From assembly GCA_002298785.1 (NCBI GenBank), contig DBMR01000102.1, positions 1-64,000 on the forward strand: a stretch of 64,000 nucleotides of DNA, in the 5' to 3' direction. This document shows, one piece after another, positions 36,936 to 47,517 of the stretch. A model generated the notes under the pieces. That model worked only from the letters and a program-made list of their open reading frames with translations. It ran no database searches and had not been told where the DNA came from. The position numbers and the translations under genes are program-made. Each line of letters starts with the position of its first letter. Position 1 is the first letter of the stretch. This stretch comes from Verrucomicrobia subdivision 3 bacterium UBA693 (GTDB lineage Bacteria > Verrucomicrobiota > Verrucomicrobiia > Limisphaerales > UBA8199).

Positions 36936-39074
36936 ATGAATATCCCTACTGCCTGGCTGGTGCTCGCCTTAAGCACGGTCGCCGTTTCCGGCGCCGATAC
37001 CGAACCGTTCCGCGATCCCTCGCTGCCGACGGATCGGCGGGTAGCGGACCTGCTCGCGAGGCTGACGTTGGAAGAGAAAGCGATTCTCCTCAATCATCGC
37101 GGACCAACAATCGAACGATTTCAAATTCGCTCCGACCAATGGAATCAGTGTCTAAACGGCGTGAAATGGGACCGCCCGACGACGCTGTTCCCCACTTGTA
37201 TCGGCCTGGCCGCAACCTGGGATACCAAGCTGGTGCGGGCAGTCGCCACCGCGCTGTCCGACGAAGCGCGAGCCATTTACAACGGGTGGCACCTGGACCC
37301 GAATGCCGCCGGCGAACACAAAGGACTCATTTACCGCGCGCCGGTCATCAACATCGGTCGCAACCCGTATTGGGGCCGCAACCATGAGGCGTTTGGGGAG
37401 GATCCGTTTCTTACCGGGCGGATGGCGGTGAACTACGTGCAGGGATTGCAGGGCGACGATCCGAAACATTTGAAACTCGCCGCCACGCTCAAACATTACG
37501 CGGTCAACAATGTGGAAACGGACCGCCAGAAATTGAATGCCCGAGTTTCGGAACGCTGGCTGCGCGAATATTGGCTGCCGCATTTCCGCGATGCCGTGGT
37601 GGAAGGCCACGCCCAGTCGCTGATGGCCTCGTATAACGCCATCAACGGCACGCCCAACAACATCAACCATTGGCTGCTGACCGACGTGCTCAAGAACGAA
37701 TGGCACCACGAGGGGTTTGTGGTTTCAGATCTCGGCGGCGTGCGCACGATGGTGGACGGACATTCCGGCGGCAAGATGGGCTTTGTCGATGCGGTCGCCC
37801 AATCCGTGATGGCGGGCTGTGACTTCTCCGACAAGGAGTATGAGACCTATATCCCGGCCGCGGTGCGCGAAGGCAAGCTGACCCTGGCCCGGCTGGACGA
37901 CGCCGTCACGCGCGTCCTGACCGTCCGCTTTCGACTGGGCGAATTCGACCCGCCGTCGAGCGTCTCTTACAGCCGGATTTCCCCGGAGATTATTTGCAGC
38001 CCGGCGCACCGGGCGGTATCGCTCCAGGCGGCGAGGGAGTCGATCGTCCTGCTGCAGAATCGCGGCCACTTGCTGCCGCTGAACCCGGCCCGGCTTAAAC
38101 GCATCGCGGTGCTGGGCCCGCTGGCCGACCAGGTCATCCTGAATAACTACAGCGGACGCCCGGGCCGAACGGTCACCGCTTTGCAGGGCATTAAAGACCG
38201 CGCGCTGCCCGGCACGGAAATCCTTCATGCCCGGGGCTGCGACGTGGTTATCAACTCGAAGGCGGGAACGGCGCCGAGCGAGGCGGATGCACGAGCGGCC
38301 ATCGCAGAGGCTGCGGCGGCCGCGCGCGGCGCCGACGTGGCGTTGGTCTTCGTCGGCACCACGGCGGCGGTCGAGCACGAAGGGCGGGACCGCAAATCCC
38401 TCGGGCTTTCCGGTCGCCAGGAAGAATTGGTCGAGGCGATCTTCGCCGCCAATCCGCGCACCGTAGTGGTGGAAATGAGCGCCGGCCCCCTCACGGTGCC
38501 CTGGATGAAGCAACACCTGCCCGCCATCCTCCAGGCTTGGTGGCCGGGTGAAGAAGGAGGACACGCCATCGCCGAAGTGCTCTTTGGCCAGGTCAATCCG
38601 GCCGGCCGCCTGCCGCACACCGTGTATGCCTCAGAATCCCAGGTACCACCCCTCGATGAATACGACATTTCAGGTGGGTTCACTTACATGTACCTCAAAG
38701 GCGAGCCGCTCTTCGCTTTTGGTCACGGGTTGAGCTACACGCGCTTCAAATACTCGAATCTCCGCGTCGAACTGCCGCGGGTAAGTGTGATCGTGAAGAA
38801 CTCCGGAGATGTGGCCGGTGATGAAGTGGTGCAACTGTATGTCCACGCCGCGAAATCCAGCGTGCCTCGGCCCGCACGGGAACTCCGCGGCTTCGCCCGG
38901 ATCCGACTCCAGCCGGGCGAGCGGCAAACCGTGACGTTCGATCTACCGCCGGAGAAACTCGCGTTCTACGATGAGACCCGGCATGCCTTCACCGTCGAGA
39001 CCGGCGCCTACGACGTTTGCATTGGCGCTTCCTCCGCCGACGTCAGGCTGTCTCACCAGGTCAGACTCAAATAA
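36936..39074 (+). CDS. Glycoside hydrolase family 3 beta-glycosidase
   Basis: This 712-aa exported enzyme has a signal peptide (1-19, ending VSGAD). The GH3 N-terminal barrel (about 25-310) follows, with RNPYWGRNHEAFGEDP, LKHYAVNNVETDR and the nucleophile D265 in GFVVSDLGG, which replaces the common SDW. The GH3 C-terminal sandwich is at about 360-590 with KRIAVLGPLADQ. A fibronectin-III-like domain closes the protein (about 620-705). The family removes terminal beta-glucosyl or xylosyl units from oligosaccharides. The residue after the nucleophile and the lack of other clues do not settle the sugar. It is convergent with the aquaporin gene (15 bp). Confidence 0.93.
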   Translation: MNIPTAWLVLALSTVAVSGADTEPFRDPSLPTDRRVADLLARLTLEEKAILLNHRGPTIERFQIRSDQWNQCLNGVKWDRPTTLFPTCIGLAATWDTKLVRAVATALSDEARAIYNGWHLDPNAAGEHKGLIYRAPVINIGRNPYWGRNHEAFGEDPFLTGRMAVNYVQGLQGDDPKHLKLAATLKHYAVNNVETDRQKLNARVSERWLREYWLPHFRDAVVEGHAQSLMASYNAINGTPNNINHWLLTDVLKNEWHHEGFVVSDLGGVRTMVDGHSGGKMGFVDAVAQSVMAGCDFSDKEYETYIPAAVREGKLTLARLDDAVTRVLTVRFRLGEFDPPSSVSYSRISPEIICSPAHRAVSLQAARESIVLLQNRGHLLPLNPARLKRIAVLGPLADQVILNNYSGRPGRTVTALQGIKDRALPGTEILHARGCDVVINSKAGTAPSEADARAAIAEAAAAARGADVALVFVGTTAAVEHEGRDRKSLGLSGRQEELVEAIFAANPRTVVVEMSAGPLTVPWMKQHLPAILQAWWPGEEGGHAIAEVLFGQVNPAGRLPHTVYASESQVPPLDEYDISGGFTYMYLKGEPLFAFGHGLSYTRFKYSNLRVELPRVSVIVKNSGDVAGDEVVQLYVHAAKSSVPRPARELRGFARIRLQPGERQTVTFDLPPEKLAFYDETRHAFTVETGAYDVCIGASSADVRLSHQVRLK

Positions 39075-39089
39075 CAACTGGCCGCGGCG

Positions 39090-39818
39090 CTATGAATTCT
39101 TCGCGTCCGCTGGACCCGCCATGATCGGATATACCACGCCGGCCAGGATCGCCCCGAGGATCGGCGCCACCCAAAAAAGCCAGAGCTGTTGAATCGCCCA
39201 GCCGCCCACAAAAAGCGCGGGGCCGGTGCTGCGCGCGGGGTTCACCGAAAGATTGGTGACTGGGATGCCGATCAGGTGAATCAAGGTCAGCCCCAGGCCG
39301 ATCGCGATCGGCGCGAAACCTTGCGGCGCGCGTTTGTCGGTCGAGCCGAGAATGATCAACAGGAAGAAGAACGTCAGCACCACTTCCGACAGAAAGCACG
39401 AGAGCGTGGCGTAATGCCCGGGTGAATGTTCCCCGTATCCATTGGAAGCAAAGCCGCTGGCGGTGGTGAATCCCGCCTGCCCCCCGGCGATGATGGACAG
39501 GATAAACGCGCCCGCAATCGCACCCACAACTTGAGCAATGATATACGGCAGCAGTTCGTTGGCGGAAAAGCGCCGCCCCACGCACAGCCCCACCGATACT
39601 GCCGGATTGAGGTGGCAACCGGAGATGTGGCCAATCGTGAACGCCATCGTCATTACCGTCAGGCCGAAGGCGAGCGAAACACCCACCAGTCCGATCCCGA
39701 GGTTGATTGGAGTCGCCCCTTCGGTGGCGATGAATTTGGCCGCCAAAACAGCGCTGCCGCAGCCGCCGAATACGAGCCAAAAAGTCCCGAAGAATTCCGC
39801 CATTAATTTGTTTTTCAT
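39090..39818 (-). CDS. aqpZ: Aquaporin Z-type water channel
   Basis: This 242-aa MIP-family channel has six predicted helices, two NPA half-helices (HLNPAVSVG, SVNPARSTGPAL) and the aquaporin selectivity pattern R after the second NPA. The R-S-T-G-P-A signature matches AqpZ rather than glycerol facilitators. It provides rapid water flux across the inner membrane. The start lies 209 bp from the divergent PHP gene. Confidence 0.95.
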   Translation of the reverse strand: MKNKLMAEFFGTFWLVFGGCGSAVLAAKFIATEGATPINLGIGLVGVSLAFGLTVMTMAFTIGHISGCHLNPAVSVGLCVGRRFSANELLPYIIAQVVGAIAGAFILSIIAGGQAGFTTASGFASNGYGEHSPGHYATLSCFLSEVVLTFFFLLIILGSTDKRAPQGFAPIAIGLGLTLIHLIGIPVTNLSVNPARSTGPALFVGGWAIQQLWLFWVAPILGAILAGVVYPIMAGPADAKNS

Positions 39819-40031
39819 GGGTTTGATTTTTATAAGATACCTTAGATGTTTCTCGTGGCAAGTTGGTCAAATTCGATTTGTGTCCGCCACTCGACCATGG
39901 GCCCTCACCGGCGTCCGGCATTGCTGCATTGGATATCTTGCCACGGCGCCAAGGGGCGACCGCCAATCTGCCGTCGAAGTGAAAAATATCGCTAACGCTC
40001 GCGCTCGCGTTTGTATAGTCTCCGTTCAGCA

Positions 40032-41198
40032 ATGAAAACGCTGCCATCAAGCGCCCTGCTCACGATTCTGATTACCGGTTTGACCACAACCGCACCGGCA
40101 CACGAGCCTGTCACTCGCGCCCGCACGCCGATCCTGATTCCGGACGTACCCGGTTACGTCACGCTCAAGTGCGACTTTCACATTCACACCGTGTTCTCGG
40201 ATGGTCTCGTGTGGCCCAGCGTGCGCGCGGAGGAAGCCTGGCGCGAGGGACTGGACGCCATTGCGATCACCGATCACCTCGAATATCAGCCGCACAAAAC
40301 CGACGTATCGACCAACCATGACCGGTCTTTTCCCATCGCCCGGGCTGCCGGATCGGAGCTGGACTTGCTGGTGGTCAAAGGCTCGGAAATCACCCGCAAG
40401 ATGCCTCCCGGCCATCTCAACGCGATCTTTCTCACGAACTCGACCGCACTGGCGGTGGAACGCTGGCAGGATGCCATCGCCACCGCGCGCGACCAGGGTG
40501 CGTTTATTTTTTGGAACCATCCGGGCTGGGAACCGCAAATCACCAATGGCCTGGTGGTATGGTACCCTGAGCATACCGAATTGCTGACCCAGGGCCGGTT
40601 GCACGGTATCGAGGTGGTCAACGATCGCAGCTATTACCCGGAGGCCCACAAATGGGCGATTGAAAAGAACCTGGCCCTGCTCAGCAATTCCGACATTCAT
40701 AACCCGCTCAACCTCGATTATCACGTCCACGAAGATGACCATCGCCCCATCACTCTCGTGTTCAGCAAATCCCGCACCCTCGAAGAGCTGAAGGCCGCCC
40801 TGTTTGCCCGCCGCACTGCGGTCTACTCCGGCGAACGCCTGATCGGTGACGAGCAATTCCTGCGTCCGATTTTCCTGGGTTCACTGGAAATCACCCCGCC
40901 GCACGCCTCCCTGCGACCCGGTCAGCGGCAGTCGGCACAGATCTATAATAGATCCGCGATCACCTACCAACTCGAACGGGAATCCGCTGCTCCCGAAGTC
41001 ACTTATCCGGAACGATTAACCTTGCCGGCGGGCAAGACCGTTCTTTTGCCGCTCACGGGAAAGACCGGAACGACCGCCGGCCCCAGGAAACTCAAGCTGC
41101 CGTTTAGAGTTACGAACCTCCTCAAAGCCCCAAACACGCCTTTGTCCACCAGCCTCGAGGTGGAAGTCAACTTTGCTGACGGCAAATCCGGTAAGTAG
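40032..41198 (+). CDS. Exported PHP-family (Sb-PDE-type) phosphoesterase
   Basis: This 388-aa protein has a signal peptide (1-22, ending TAPAH). A PHP domain follows, with CDFHIHTVFSDGLVWPS and AIAITDHLEY (metal ligands), KGSEITRK, WNHPGW and LLSNSDIHNP. A C-terminal beta-sandwich of about 100 residues completes it. The arrangement matches the Sb-PDE phosphodiesterase group, in which a trinuclear metal site hydrolyses phosphodiesters. It probably acts in the periplasm to recover phosphate or nucleosides. The frame opens at 40011, but the Met at 40032 precedes the signal peptide. Confidence 0.9.
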   Translation: MKTLPSSALLTILITGLTTTAPAHEPVTRARTPILIPDVPGYVTLKCDFHIHTVFSDGLVWPSVRAEEAWREGLDAIAITDHLEYQPHKTDVSTNHDRSFPIARAAGSELDLLVVKGSEITRKMPPGHLNAIFLTNSTALAVERWQDAIATARDQGAFIFWNHPGWEPQITNGLVVWYPEHTELLTQGRLHGIEVVNDRSYYPEAHKWAIEKNLALLSNSDIHNPLNLDYHVHEDDHRPITLVFSKSRTLEELKAALFARRTAVYSGERLIGDEQFLRPIFLGSLEITPPHASLRPGQRQSAQIYNRSAITYQLERESAAPEVTYPERLTLPAGKTVLLPLTGKTGTTAGPRKLKLPFRVTNLLKAPNTPLSTSLEVEVNFADGKSGK

Positions 41199-41433
41199 GT
41201 TTGCGAAGAGTGCCGCCGGATGGCGGGTATGCAGAATGCTTAGCCCTCAGTGGCAACAACCGTTGGCTAATCGGAACTGGGTTTAAGGGTTTGGCACAGG
41301 GCGGCTGATTTCGACTGCGCGAAAATCAAAGGTTCGGGGACGAGGCCTCACTCGCGGAACAAAGGAAGCAGCCCTTCCCAAAAGCGTCCGCTCGGGCCTT
41401 GCAATTCCGGGCGGAAAGGTCTATCTCGTCGCC

Positions 41434-44400
41434 ATGAAAGCCACCCGTTGGTATTGGTTCGGTTCGATCTTGACGTTGATGATCGGTTCGGTTGCGAATC
41501 TCCTCGCCGCCGATACCCTGCCGGATGGATTTTATCGCTACCCGACCATTGGCGGAGGATCGATTGTCTTCGCCGCGGAAGGCGACCTCTGGAAAGTTCC
41601 GGCCAGCGGCGGGGTGGCCCTGCGTCTCACCGCTTACGAGGGCGAGGAAGCGTTCCCCAAATTATCGCCCGACGGCCGCCGTCTCGCCTTCACCGCGCAG
41701 TATGAAGGCAACGACGATGTCTATGTCATGAATGCCTCGGGAGGCGAACCGGTTCGCCTGACCTACCACCCGGCACCCGACCAGACGCTGGGCTGGACCG
41801 CCGACGGCAAGATCCTGTTTCGCAGCCGGCGCGACACCCCCAACAACGATTTCCGAATCTACAAGATTTCACCGGATGGCGGCGTGCCGGAATTGATCCC
41901 GCTGGAACCGGCAGCGTGGATCAGCTTTGAACCGCAAGGCCCGCGAGTAGCGATGCAGAAAATCGGTCTCGAATTCCACAATTGGAAGCGTTACAAGGGC
42001 GGCGAGGCCGAAAAGATCTACATCGGCACCGTCGAACCGTGCGCGTTCACCCAGGTGACTGCTTACGATGGGAAGAATGCGTTTCCGATGTGGGCGCCCG
42101 ATGGCCGTATCTACTTTGTGACCGACCGCTGGGGCCGGCCCAACCTGGCTTCCATGAAACCCGACGGCAGCGAGGTCAAGCGGCTGACCCAATTCGAGGA
42201 TTACGACGTGCGCTGGCCCGCGATGGGTGATGGCAAGATAGTTTACCAACACAAGATGGATATCTGGCTTTATGACCTTGCCAGCGGCGCGAACCAGATG
42301 GTTCCCATCCAACTCCCCAGCGATCGCTTGCAGGTCCGCGAGAAATTCGTCGATCCCAAAGCCTACCTCAAAGCCTGGGCCCTTTCCAAAGATGGCGAGC
42401 GCCTGGCACTCGAGACGCGCGGCGACCTCTTCGTCGCCCGTACCAAAAAGAAGGGGCTCATCCGGCGGCTGACCGAAGGCAGCACGGTCCGTTCGAAATC
42501 CCCGTCGTTCGCGCCGGACGGGAAGACTGTCGCGGCCTGGACCGAAGTGGACGGCGAGGAACAACTGGTGCTGCATTCATCCGATAATTCCGAGCCGACC
42601 CGGCAAGTGGGAACCGTCGCTCCCGGATGGCATTTTCGCCCAGCCTGGTCGCCCGACGGTAAGCGCCTGGCCTGGGGTGACGAACGATATCAGCTTCGCA
42701 TTTCAGACGCGACCAACGGACAGATTGTAGTCGCGGACCGCGGCGAATGGGAGATCACCCATTACGCCTGGTCGCCAGACAGCCGTTACCTGGCTTACGA
42801 ACTGTTGCAGTCAAATCTGTTCAGCCAAATCCGCATCTGGGATGACCAGGAGAAAAGGACCTACCCGGCGACTGAACCCGAGTTTAACTCGACCTTCCCC
42901 GCCTGGGATCCAAAGGGCAAATACCTCTATTTTCTGTCCGACCGCTACATCAACCCGTTCCTGGACCGATTCGAAGCCCGGTTCATTGTGAATGACGCGA
43001 CCCTGCCCTGCGTGCTGGCTTTGCAGGCCGACGGCACCTTGCCCTTCGCCCCGCGCGGGGACGTCGATCCCGAGAAACCGAAAGATAAGAAGGACAAAGA
43101 AAAGGACGAGAAAGGCAAGGACAAGGATGCGAAGGAGAAAGAGGAGAAGATCGAGCCCATCCGGATTGATTTCGAAGGGCTGATCGGACGCTTCGTCCAA
43201 CTCCCGATCGCTCCGGGAAATTATTCCGATCTCGCTGCGATTGAAGGCAAGCTCCATTGGCTCAAATCGCCGAATCGCGGCATGGTGCCCTACGCCGCTG
43301 AAGATGCGGATGATGAACCGGGGTCTGATCTGCAAACTTACGAGATAGAAAAGGAAAAACTCTCGACCGTTACCTCCGGAGTAAAGGCCTACGCCGTCTC
43401 GATGGACCTCAAGGTGTTGGTGTACCAAACCAAAGACGGCTTCACGCGCCTCGAAGCTGGCGCCAGCGCAGCGCCTAAAGAGGAAGAAGCCAAAGACGCG
43501 CGGGTGGACCTTTCCGGCTGGTCGCTAAGCGTCAACCCCCGCGAGGAATGGAAGCAGATGCTCCACGAAGCCTGGCGACTGCAACGCGATTTCTTTTACG
43601 ATCCCAAAATGCATGGCGTGGATTGGAACGGGGTCTGGAAACAATACGGTGGACTGGGCGAACGCATCAGTTGCCGGGGTGACCTGGCCGATTGCCTCGG
43701 CGAAATGTTCGGCGAACTCAATGTCGGCCATGCATACCACGGCGGCGGCGACATCCGCTCCGGTAAGAAAGTAGGCACGGGGCTGTTGGCCGCCGATTTG
43801 CGTTACGACGCCGCTTCGGGTTACTGGCAAATCCAGAAAATTTACCGTGGCGACTTTCCCATGCCGAATTGGACCTCGCCGCTGTCCCGCCCGGATCTGC
43901 GGGTGAAGCCCGGCCAATGGCTGGTGGCCATCGACGGGAAGCCGCTCCTCAAAGGGGAGGACTACCTGAAACGGCTGGCGAACCGAGCCGGCCAGGAAGT
44001 CGAACTCTCGATCAATGATTCACCCGATCTCAAAGGCGCGCGGCGGATCGTGGTGAAGACGGTCGGTGAAGACACCCGCATCCGCTACGCGGACTGGGTC
44101 CGGGAAAACCGGGAATACGTCGCCAAGAAGAGCAACGGCCAGATCGGGTACATCCATCTGTACGACATGGACGCGCGCGGCTTGCGGCAGTTTGCGCGGG
44201 ATTATCCTTCGCAATGGGGTAAGCGCGGCCTGATCATGGACGATCGCTGGAACCATGGCGGCTTTGTGGCCCCTATGATCCTGGCCCACCTCGACCGGAA
44301 AATCCTGGCGATTGCCGGCACTCGCTACGGCAACAATGACACCGTCCCCTCCCACGCCTTCCACGGTTACCTGGCCTGCCTCATCAACCGCCAGGGCGGC

Positions 44401-44757
44401 AGTGACTGCGAAACATTTGCCCTCGGATTCAAGCAATTCAAACTCGGCCCGGTCATCGGCACCCGCACTTGGGGTGGCTGGGTGGGCATCCGCGGCGACA
44501 AACCCCTCCGGGACGGCGGCATGATTACACAACCCGAATTCGGCGGCTGGGATCCGAAGGGCTCTGCCTGGATTATCGAGGGCCACGGCGTAGATCCCGA
44601 CATCGAGCTGGATTTGAATGCCGATGGATTGATCCACGGCAAGGATATTCAACTCGACTACGCGATCGACCATATCCTGCAGCAAGTGGCCAAGGACCCG
44701 CGCGACCTCGCACCGGCACCCGCCATTCCGCCACGTCCACTGCAACCGGTGCGGTAG
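41434..44757 (+). CDS. Tricorn protease homologue (S41 family) with beta-propellers and PDZ
   Basis: This 1107-aa protein has a signal peptide (1-25). Two WD40-like beta-propellers follow (about 35-560) with repeated SPDG and SFAPDG units. A tricorn core with PDZ comes after (about 690-870, QMLHEAWRLQRDFFYDPKMHGVDW). The C-terminal S41 peptidase has GYIHLYDM, nucleophile S990 in QGGSDCE and a final GVDPDIELD. Tricorn degrades peptides released by the proteasome in archaea; bacterial forms are periplasmic/exported. A strongly charged Lys/Glu/Asp insert (about 548-570, KPKDKKDKEKDEKGKDKDA) interrupts the second propeller region. Confidence 0.93.
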   Translation: MKATRWYWFGSILTLMIGSVANLLAADTLPDGFYRYPTIGGGSIVFAAEGDLWKVPASGGVALRLTAYEGEEAFPKLSPDGRRLAFTAQYEGNDDVYVMNASGGEPVRLTYHPAPDQTLGWTADGKILFRSRRDTPNNDFRIYKISPDGGVPELIPLEPAAWISFEPQGPRVAMQKIGLEFHNWKRYKGGEAEKIYIGTVEPCAFTQVTAYDGKNAFPMWAPDGRIYFVTDRWGRPNLASMKPDGSEVKRLTQFEDYDVRWPAMGDGKIVYQHKMDIWLYDLASGANQMVPIQLPSDRLQVREKFVDPKAYLKAWALSKDGERLALETRGDLFVARTKKKGLIRRLTEGSTVRSKSPSFAPDGKTVAAWTEVDGEEQLVLHSSDNSEPTRQVGTVAPGWHFRPAWSPDGKRLAWGDERYQLRISDATNGQIVVADRGEWEITHYAWSPDSRYLAYELLQSNLFSQIRIWDDQEKRTYPATEPEFNSTFPAWDPKGKYLYFLSDRYINPFLDRFEARFIVNDATLPCVLALQADGTLPFAPRGDVDPEKPKDKKDKEKDEKGKDKDAKEKEEKIEPIRIDFEGLIGRFVQLPIAPGNYSDLAAIEGKLHWLKSPNRGMVPYAAEDADDEPGSDLQTYEIEKEKLSTVTSGVKAYAVSMDLKVLVYQTKDGFTRLEAGASAAPKEEEAKDARVDLSGWSLSVNPREEWKQMLHEAWRLQRDFFYDPKMHGVDWNGVWKQYGGLGERISCRGDLADCLGEMFGELNVGHAYHGGGDIRSGKKVGTGLLAADLRYDAASGYWQIQKIYRGDFPMPNWTSPLSRPDLRVKPGQWLVAIDGKPLLKGEDYLKRLANRAGQEVELSINDSPDLKGARRIVVKTVGEDTRIRYADWVRENREYVAKKSNGQIGYIHLYDMDARGLRQFARDYPSQWGKRGLIMDDRWNHGGFVAPMILAHLDRKILAIAGTRYGNNDTVPSHAFHGYLACLINRQGGSDCETFALGFKQFKLGPVIGTRTWGGWVGIRGDKPLRDGGMITQPEFGGWDPKGSAWIIEGHGVDPDIELDLNADGLIHGKDIQLDYAIDHILQQVAKDPRDLAPAPAIPPRPLQPVR

Positions 44758-44939
44758 TCCGCGTAGTGCGGTGACCTCCAATTACTAGCTGGTGGTCGGC
44801 ACCGCAATGCTCCTGCGGTCTCACGCAAGAGCTGGCGCGTACGGCGCCGGCGCTGAGCCTTGGAAGGTCAATTGAGATGTTGGCTAATCCCCACGCTTCA
44901 TGCTACTAATAGAATACTTTAGCACCCTTTTCATTCAGC

Positions 44940-47483
44940 ATGAACAAACTGAGATGCCTGCTCACGCGTGGCGGCGGGTTCCTGGCACTAGTCCTGGCCG
45001 TAATGTCCGGAGCGGCGGAACCGATCAGTTACAACCGCGATATCCGTCCGATCCTCTCGGATAATTGCCTGCTCTGCCACGGACCGGACCAGAAGACTCG
45101 TAAGGGAAAGTACCGGCTGGACGTCCGGGAGGAGGCGCTCGCCGTCGGCGCGTTGGTCCCCGGCAAACCGCAGGAGAGCAAGCTCATCGCCCGGATCAAT
45201 GCGGAAAAGCCCACGGAAAGAATGCCACCACCAGAAGCGCACAAAACCCTCAGTGCAGCACAGAAACAGCTGCTGCGGGATTGGATCGCGGCGGGAGCAC
45301 AGTATGAGAAGCACTGGGCCTACTTGCCGCCAGTCAAACCAGCGACCGCTCCCGGTCGGAACCCCATCGACACTCTGATTGGCGAACGCCTGGCCAAAGT
45401 TCGATTACAGCCGGCGCCACCGGCGGACCGCCGGACGCTGGCTCGCCGGCTTTATTTCGACCTGGTGGGATTACCCCCGTCTCCGGAGGAAGTCGAGGTC
45501 TTCGAAAAGGACCAATCATTGGAAGCGGTCTCCCGGCTCATCGACCGATTGATCGCCTCGCCGCATTTTGGGGAGCGCATGGCTATTGGCTGGCTCGACG
45601 TCGTGCGGTTCGCCGATACCATCGGGTATCATTCTGACAACCCGAGGAACATCTGGCCCTACAGGGATTACGTGATCCGGGCGTTCAATGAAAACAAGCG
45701 CTTCGACCAGTTTACGCGTGAGCAATTAGCCGGTGATTTGCTTCCCGGCAGCACGCGCGAGCAGAAAGTCGGCTCCGCCTTTAACCGCTTACTCTTAACT
45801 ACCGAGGAAGGCGGGGCGCAGCCCAAAGATTATGAAGCCCGTATGTTGACCGACCGGGTACGCGCGGTCAGCACAGTCTGGCTGGGACAAACCATCGGTT
45901 GCGCACAATGTCACGATCACAAATTCGACCCGATTCGCCAGCAGGATTTCTACGCACTCGGCGCCTTCTTCGCCGACCTGGAGGAACCGATCATCGGACG
46001 CCGGGAGCCGGGAATGCTGGTGGCAACGGATGCGCAGGAGGCGGAGTTAAAGCGACTTGATGAAGCTTTGAGGCGCGCCCAGGAGGAATTCGACGCACCG
46101 CGGCCGGAGTGGCAGGCGGCGTTCGGCGCCTGGCAAGTGGCGCAGGCCGAAGCCGTCACCCGGCAGCGTCAAGCCGCGGCCACCAATGCGGCCAATGCAA
46201 AGAACTCCACCAGCGGGCTGCCACTGCGAGAAATTGCGGACCTGCTGCTGATCCCAGCGGCCCAGCGAGACCAGAAACAGCAGGAGAAGCTTTACGCGCA
46301 TTTCAAAAGCGTCGCACCGGAGACGGCGGAAGCCGGTAAACAGTTGGCCAGCGCCCGGAAGGCTCGGGATTCCTACGAGGAATCCATCCCGCACTGCCTC
46401 GTTTCCCAAACCAACTCACACCCGCGCGTGGTGCGGGTACTGCCTCGGGGCAATTTCCTCAATGAGTCCGGGGAAATTGTGCAACCGGCCTTGCCTGCTT
46501 TCCTAGTGCCGCCGGGGTCGGCGACCAATGGGCTGCGCCTGAGCCGGCTCGATCTGGCAAACTGGCTGCTGGGGCCGGACAACCCGCTCACCGCTCGGTT
46601 GGTGATGAACCGGCTCTGGAAACAGTTCTTTGGTCTCGGTCTTTCCCGGGTCGTGGATGACCTTGGCGCGCAGGGAGAACTCCCGCCCAACCAGCCGCTG
46701 CTGGATTGGCTGGCGTGCGAATTCAGAGACAGCGGCTGGGATCTCAAGCGCATGGTGCGCCTGATCGTGAGCAGTGAGGCTTACCAGCGCTCTTCAGTTG
46801 CCACCAAAGAACTGCGCACCCGCGACCCGCTTAATCGGGAATTGGCGGTTCAAAGCCGATGGCGACTGGAAGCCGAACTGGTGCGCGACAATGCACTCGC
46901 CGTTTCCGGCTTGCTCCTGGACCGGATCGGCGGACCTAGTGTGAAACCATACCAGCCGGATGGCTACTGGGAGAACCTGAATTTCCCAGTGCGCAGTTAT
47001 GATCCCAGCGCCGGCCCGGAACAGTATCGGCGAGGCGTCTACGTCTGGTGGCAACGATCCTACCTGCATCCCAGCTTGTTGGCCTTCGACGCGCCGACCC
47101 GCGAGGAATGCGCTGCGGAGCGAAACCGGTCCAATATCCCGCAACAAGCCCTGGTGCTGTTGAATGACCCCACTTACGTCGAAGCCTCGCGCGCCCTCGC
47201 CGCCCGCATGTTAAAGGAAGGCGGCTCGGAACCGAAATCGCGCCTGACCTGGGGCTGGCGCCAGGTGCTTGACCGCGCCCCGCGACCTGAAGAATTCCAA
47301 ACCATCCAGGCACTGCTCGAGAAGCAACTGACCGAGTATCGTGCCGATCCCGCCGCCGCCCAGGCGCTGCTCAAAATTGGCCAGGCACCCGCACCTGCCG
47401 AGATTGATCCCGCAGAACTGGCGGCCTGGACCAACATTGCTCGTGTCCTGCTGAACTTGCACGAAACCATTACTCGCTCTTGA
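44940..47483 (+). CDS. Cytochrome-C-like (PSD1-type) DUF1549/DUF1553 protein
   Basis: This 847-aa exported protein has a signal peptide, then a haem-binding-like C43-L-L-C46-H47 motif (ISYNRDIRPILSDNCLLCHG). DUF1549 is at about 125-330 (HFGERMAIGWLDVVRFADT, GCAQCHDHKFDP). DUF1553 is at about 530-790 (ANWLLGPDNPLTARLVMNRLWKQFFG). The second C-x-x-C-H-D-H motif is part of DUF1549. Such proteins are abundant in Planctomycetes and Verrucomicrobia and sit beside DUF1501 proteins; the biochemical role is still undefined. It ends 34 bp before the DUF1501 gene, with which it is surely cotranscribed. Confidence 0.95.
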   Translation: MNKLRCLLTRGGGFLALVLAVMSGAAEPISYNRDIRPILSDNCLLCHGPDQKTRKGKYRLDVREEALAVGALVPGKPQESKLIARINAEKPTERMPPPEAHKTLSAAQKQLLRDWIAAGAQYEKHWAYLPPVKPATAPGRNPIDTLIGERLAKVRLQPAPPADRRTLARRLYFDLVGLPPSPEEVEVFEKDQSLEAVSRLIDRLIASPHFGERMAIGWLDVVRFADTIGYHSDNPRNIWPYRDYVIRAFNENKRFDQFTREQLAGDLLPGSTREQKVGSAFNRLLLTTEEGGAQPKDYEARMLTDRVRAVSTVWLGQTIGCAQCHDHKFDPIRQQDFYALGAFFADLEEPIIGRREPGMLVATDAQEAELKRLDEALRRAQEEFDAPRPEWQAAFGAWQVAQAEAVTRQRQAAATNAANAKNSTSGLPLREIADLLLIPAAQRDQKQQEKLYAHFKSVAPETAEAGKQLASARKARDSYEESIPHCLVSQTNSHPRVVRVLPRGNFLNESGEIVQPALPAFLVPPGSATNGLRLSRLDLANWLLGPDNPLTARLVMNRLWKQFFGLGLSRVVDDLGAQGELPPNQPLLDWLACEFRDSGWDLKRMVRLIVSSEAYQRSSVATKELRTRDPLNRELAVQSRWRLEAELVRDNALAVSGLLLDRIGGPSVKPYQPDGYWENLNFPVRSYDPSAGPEQYRRGVYVWWQRSYLHPSLLAFDAPTREECAAERNRSNIPQQALVLLNDPTYVEASRALAARMLKEGGSEPKSRLTWGWRQVLDRAPRPEEFQTIQALLEKQLTEYRADPAAAQALLKIGQAPAPAEIDPAELAAWTNIARVLLNLHETITRS

Positions 47484-47517
47484 GCCGCGCCCACGCCTAT
47501 CCAGACCTCTACCCGGC

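Noticed and set aside
41364..41373. ggaagcagcc, reminiscent of the SRP RNA loop
   Set aside because: The flanking sequence does not fold into the conserved SRP hairpin; a 10-base match is expected by chance.
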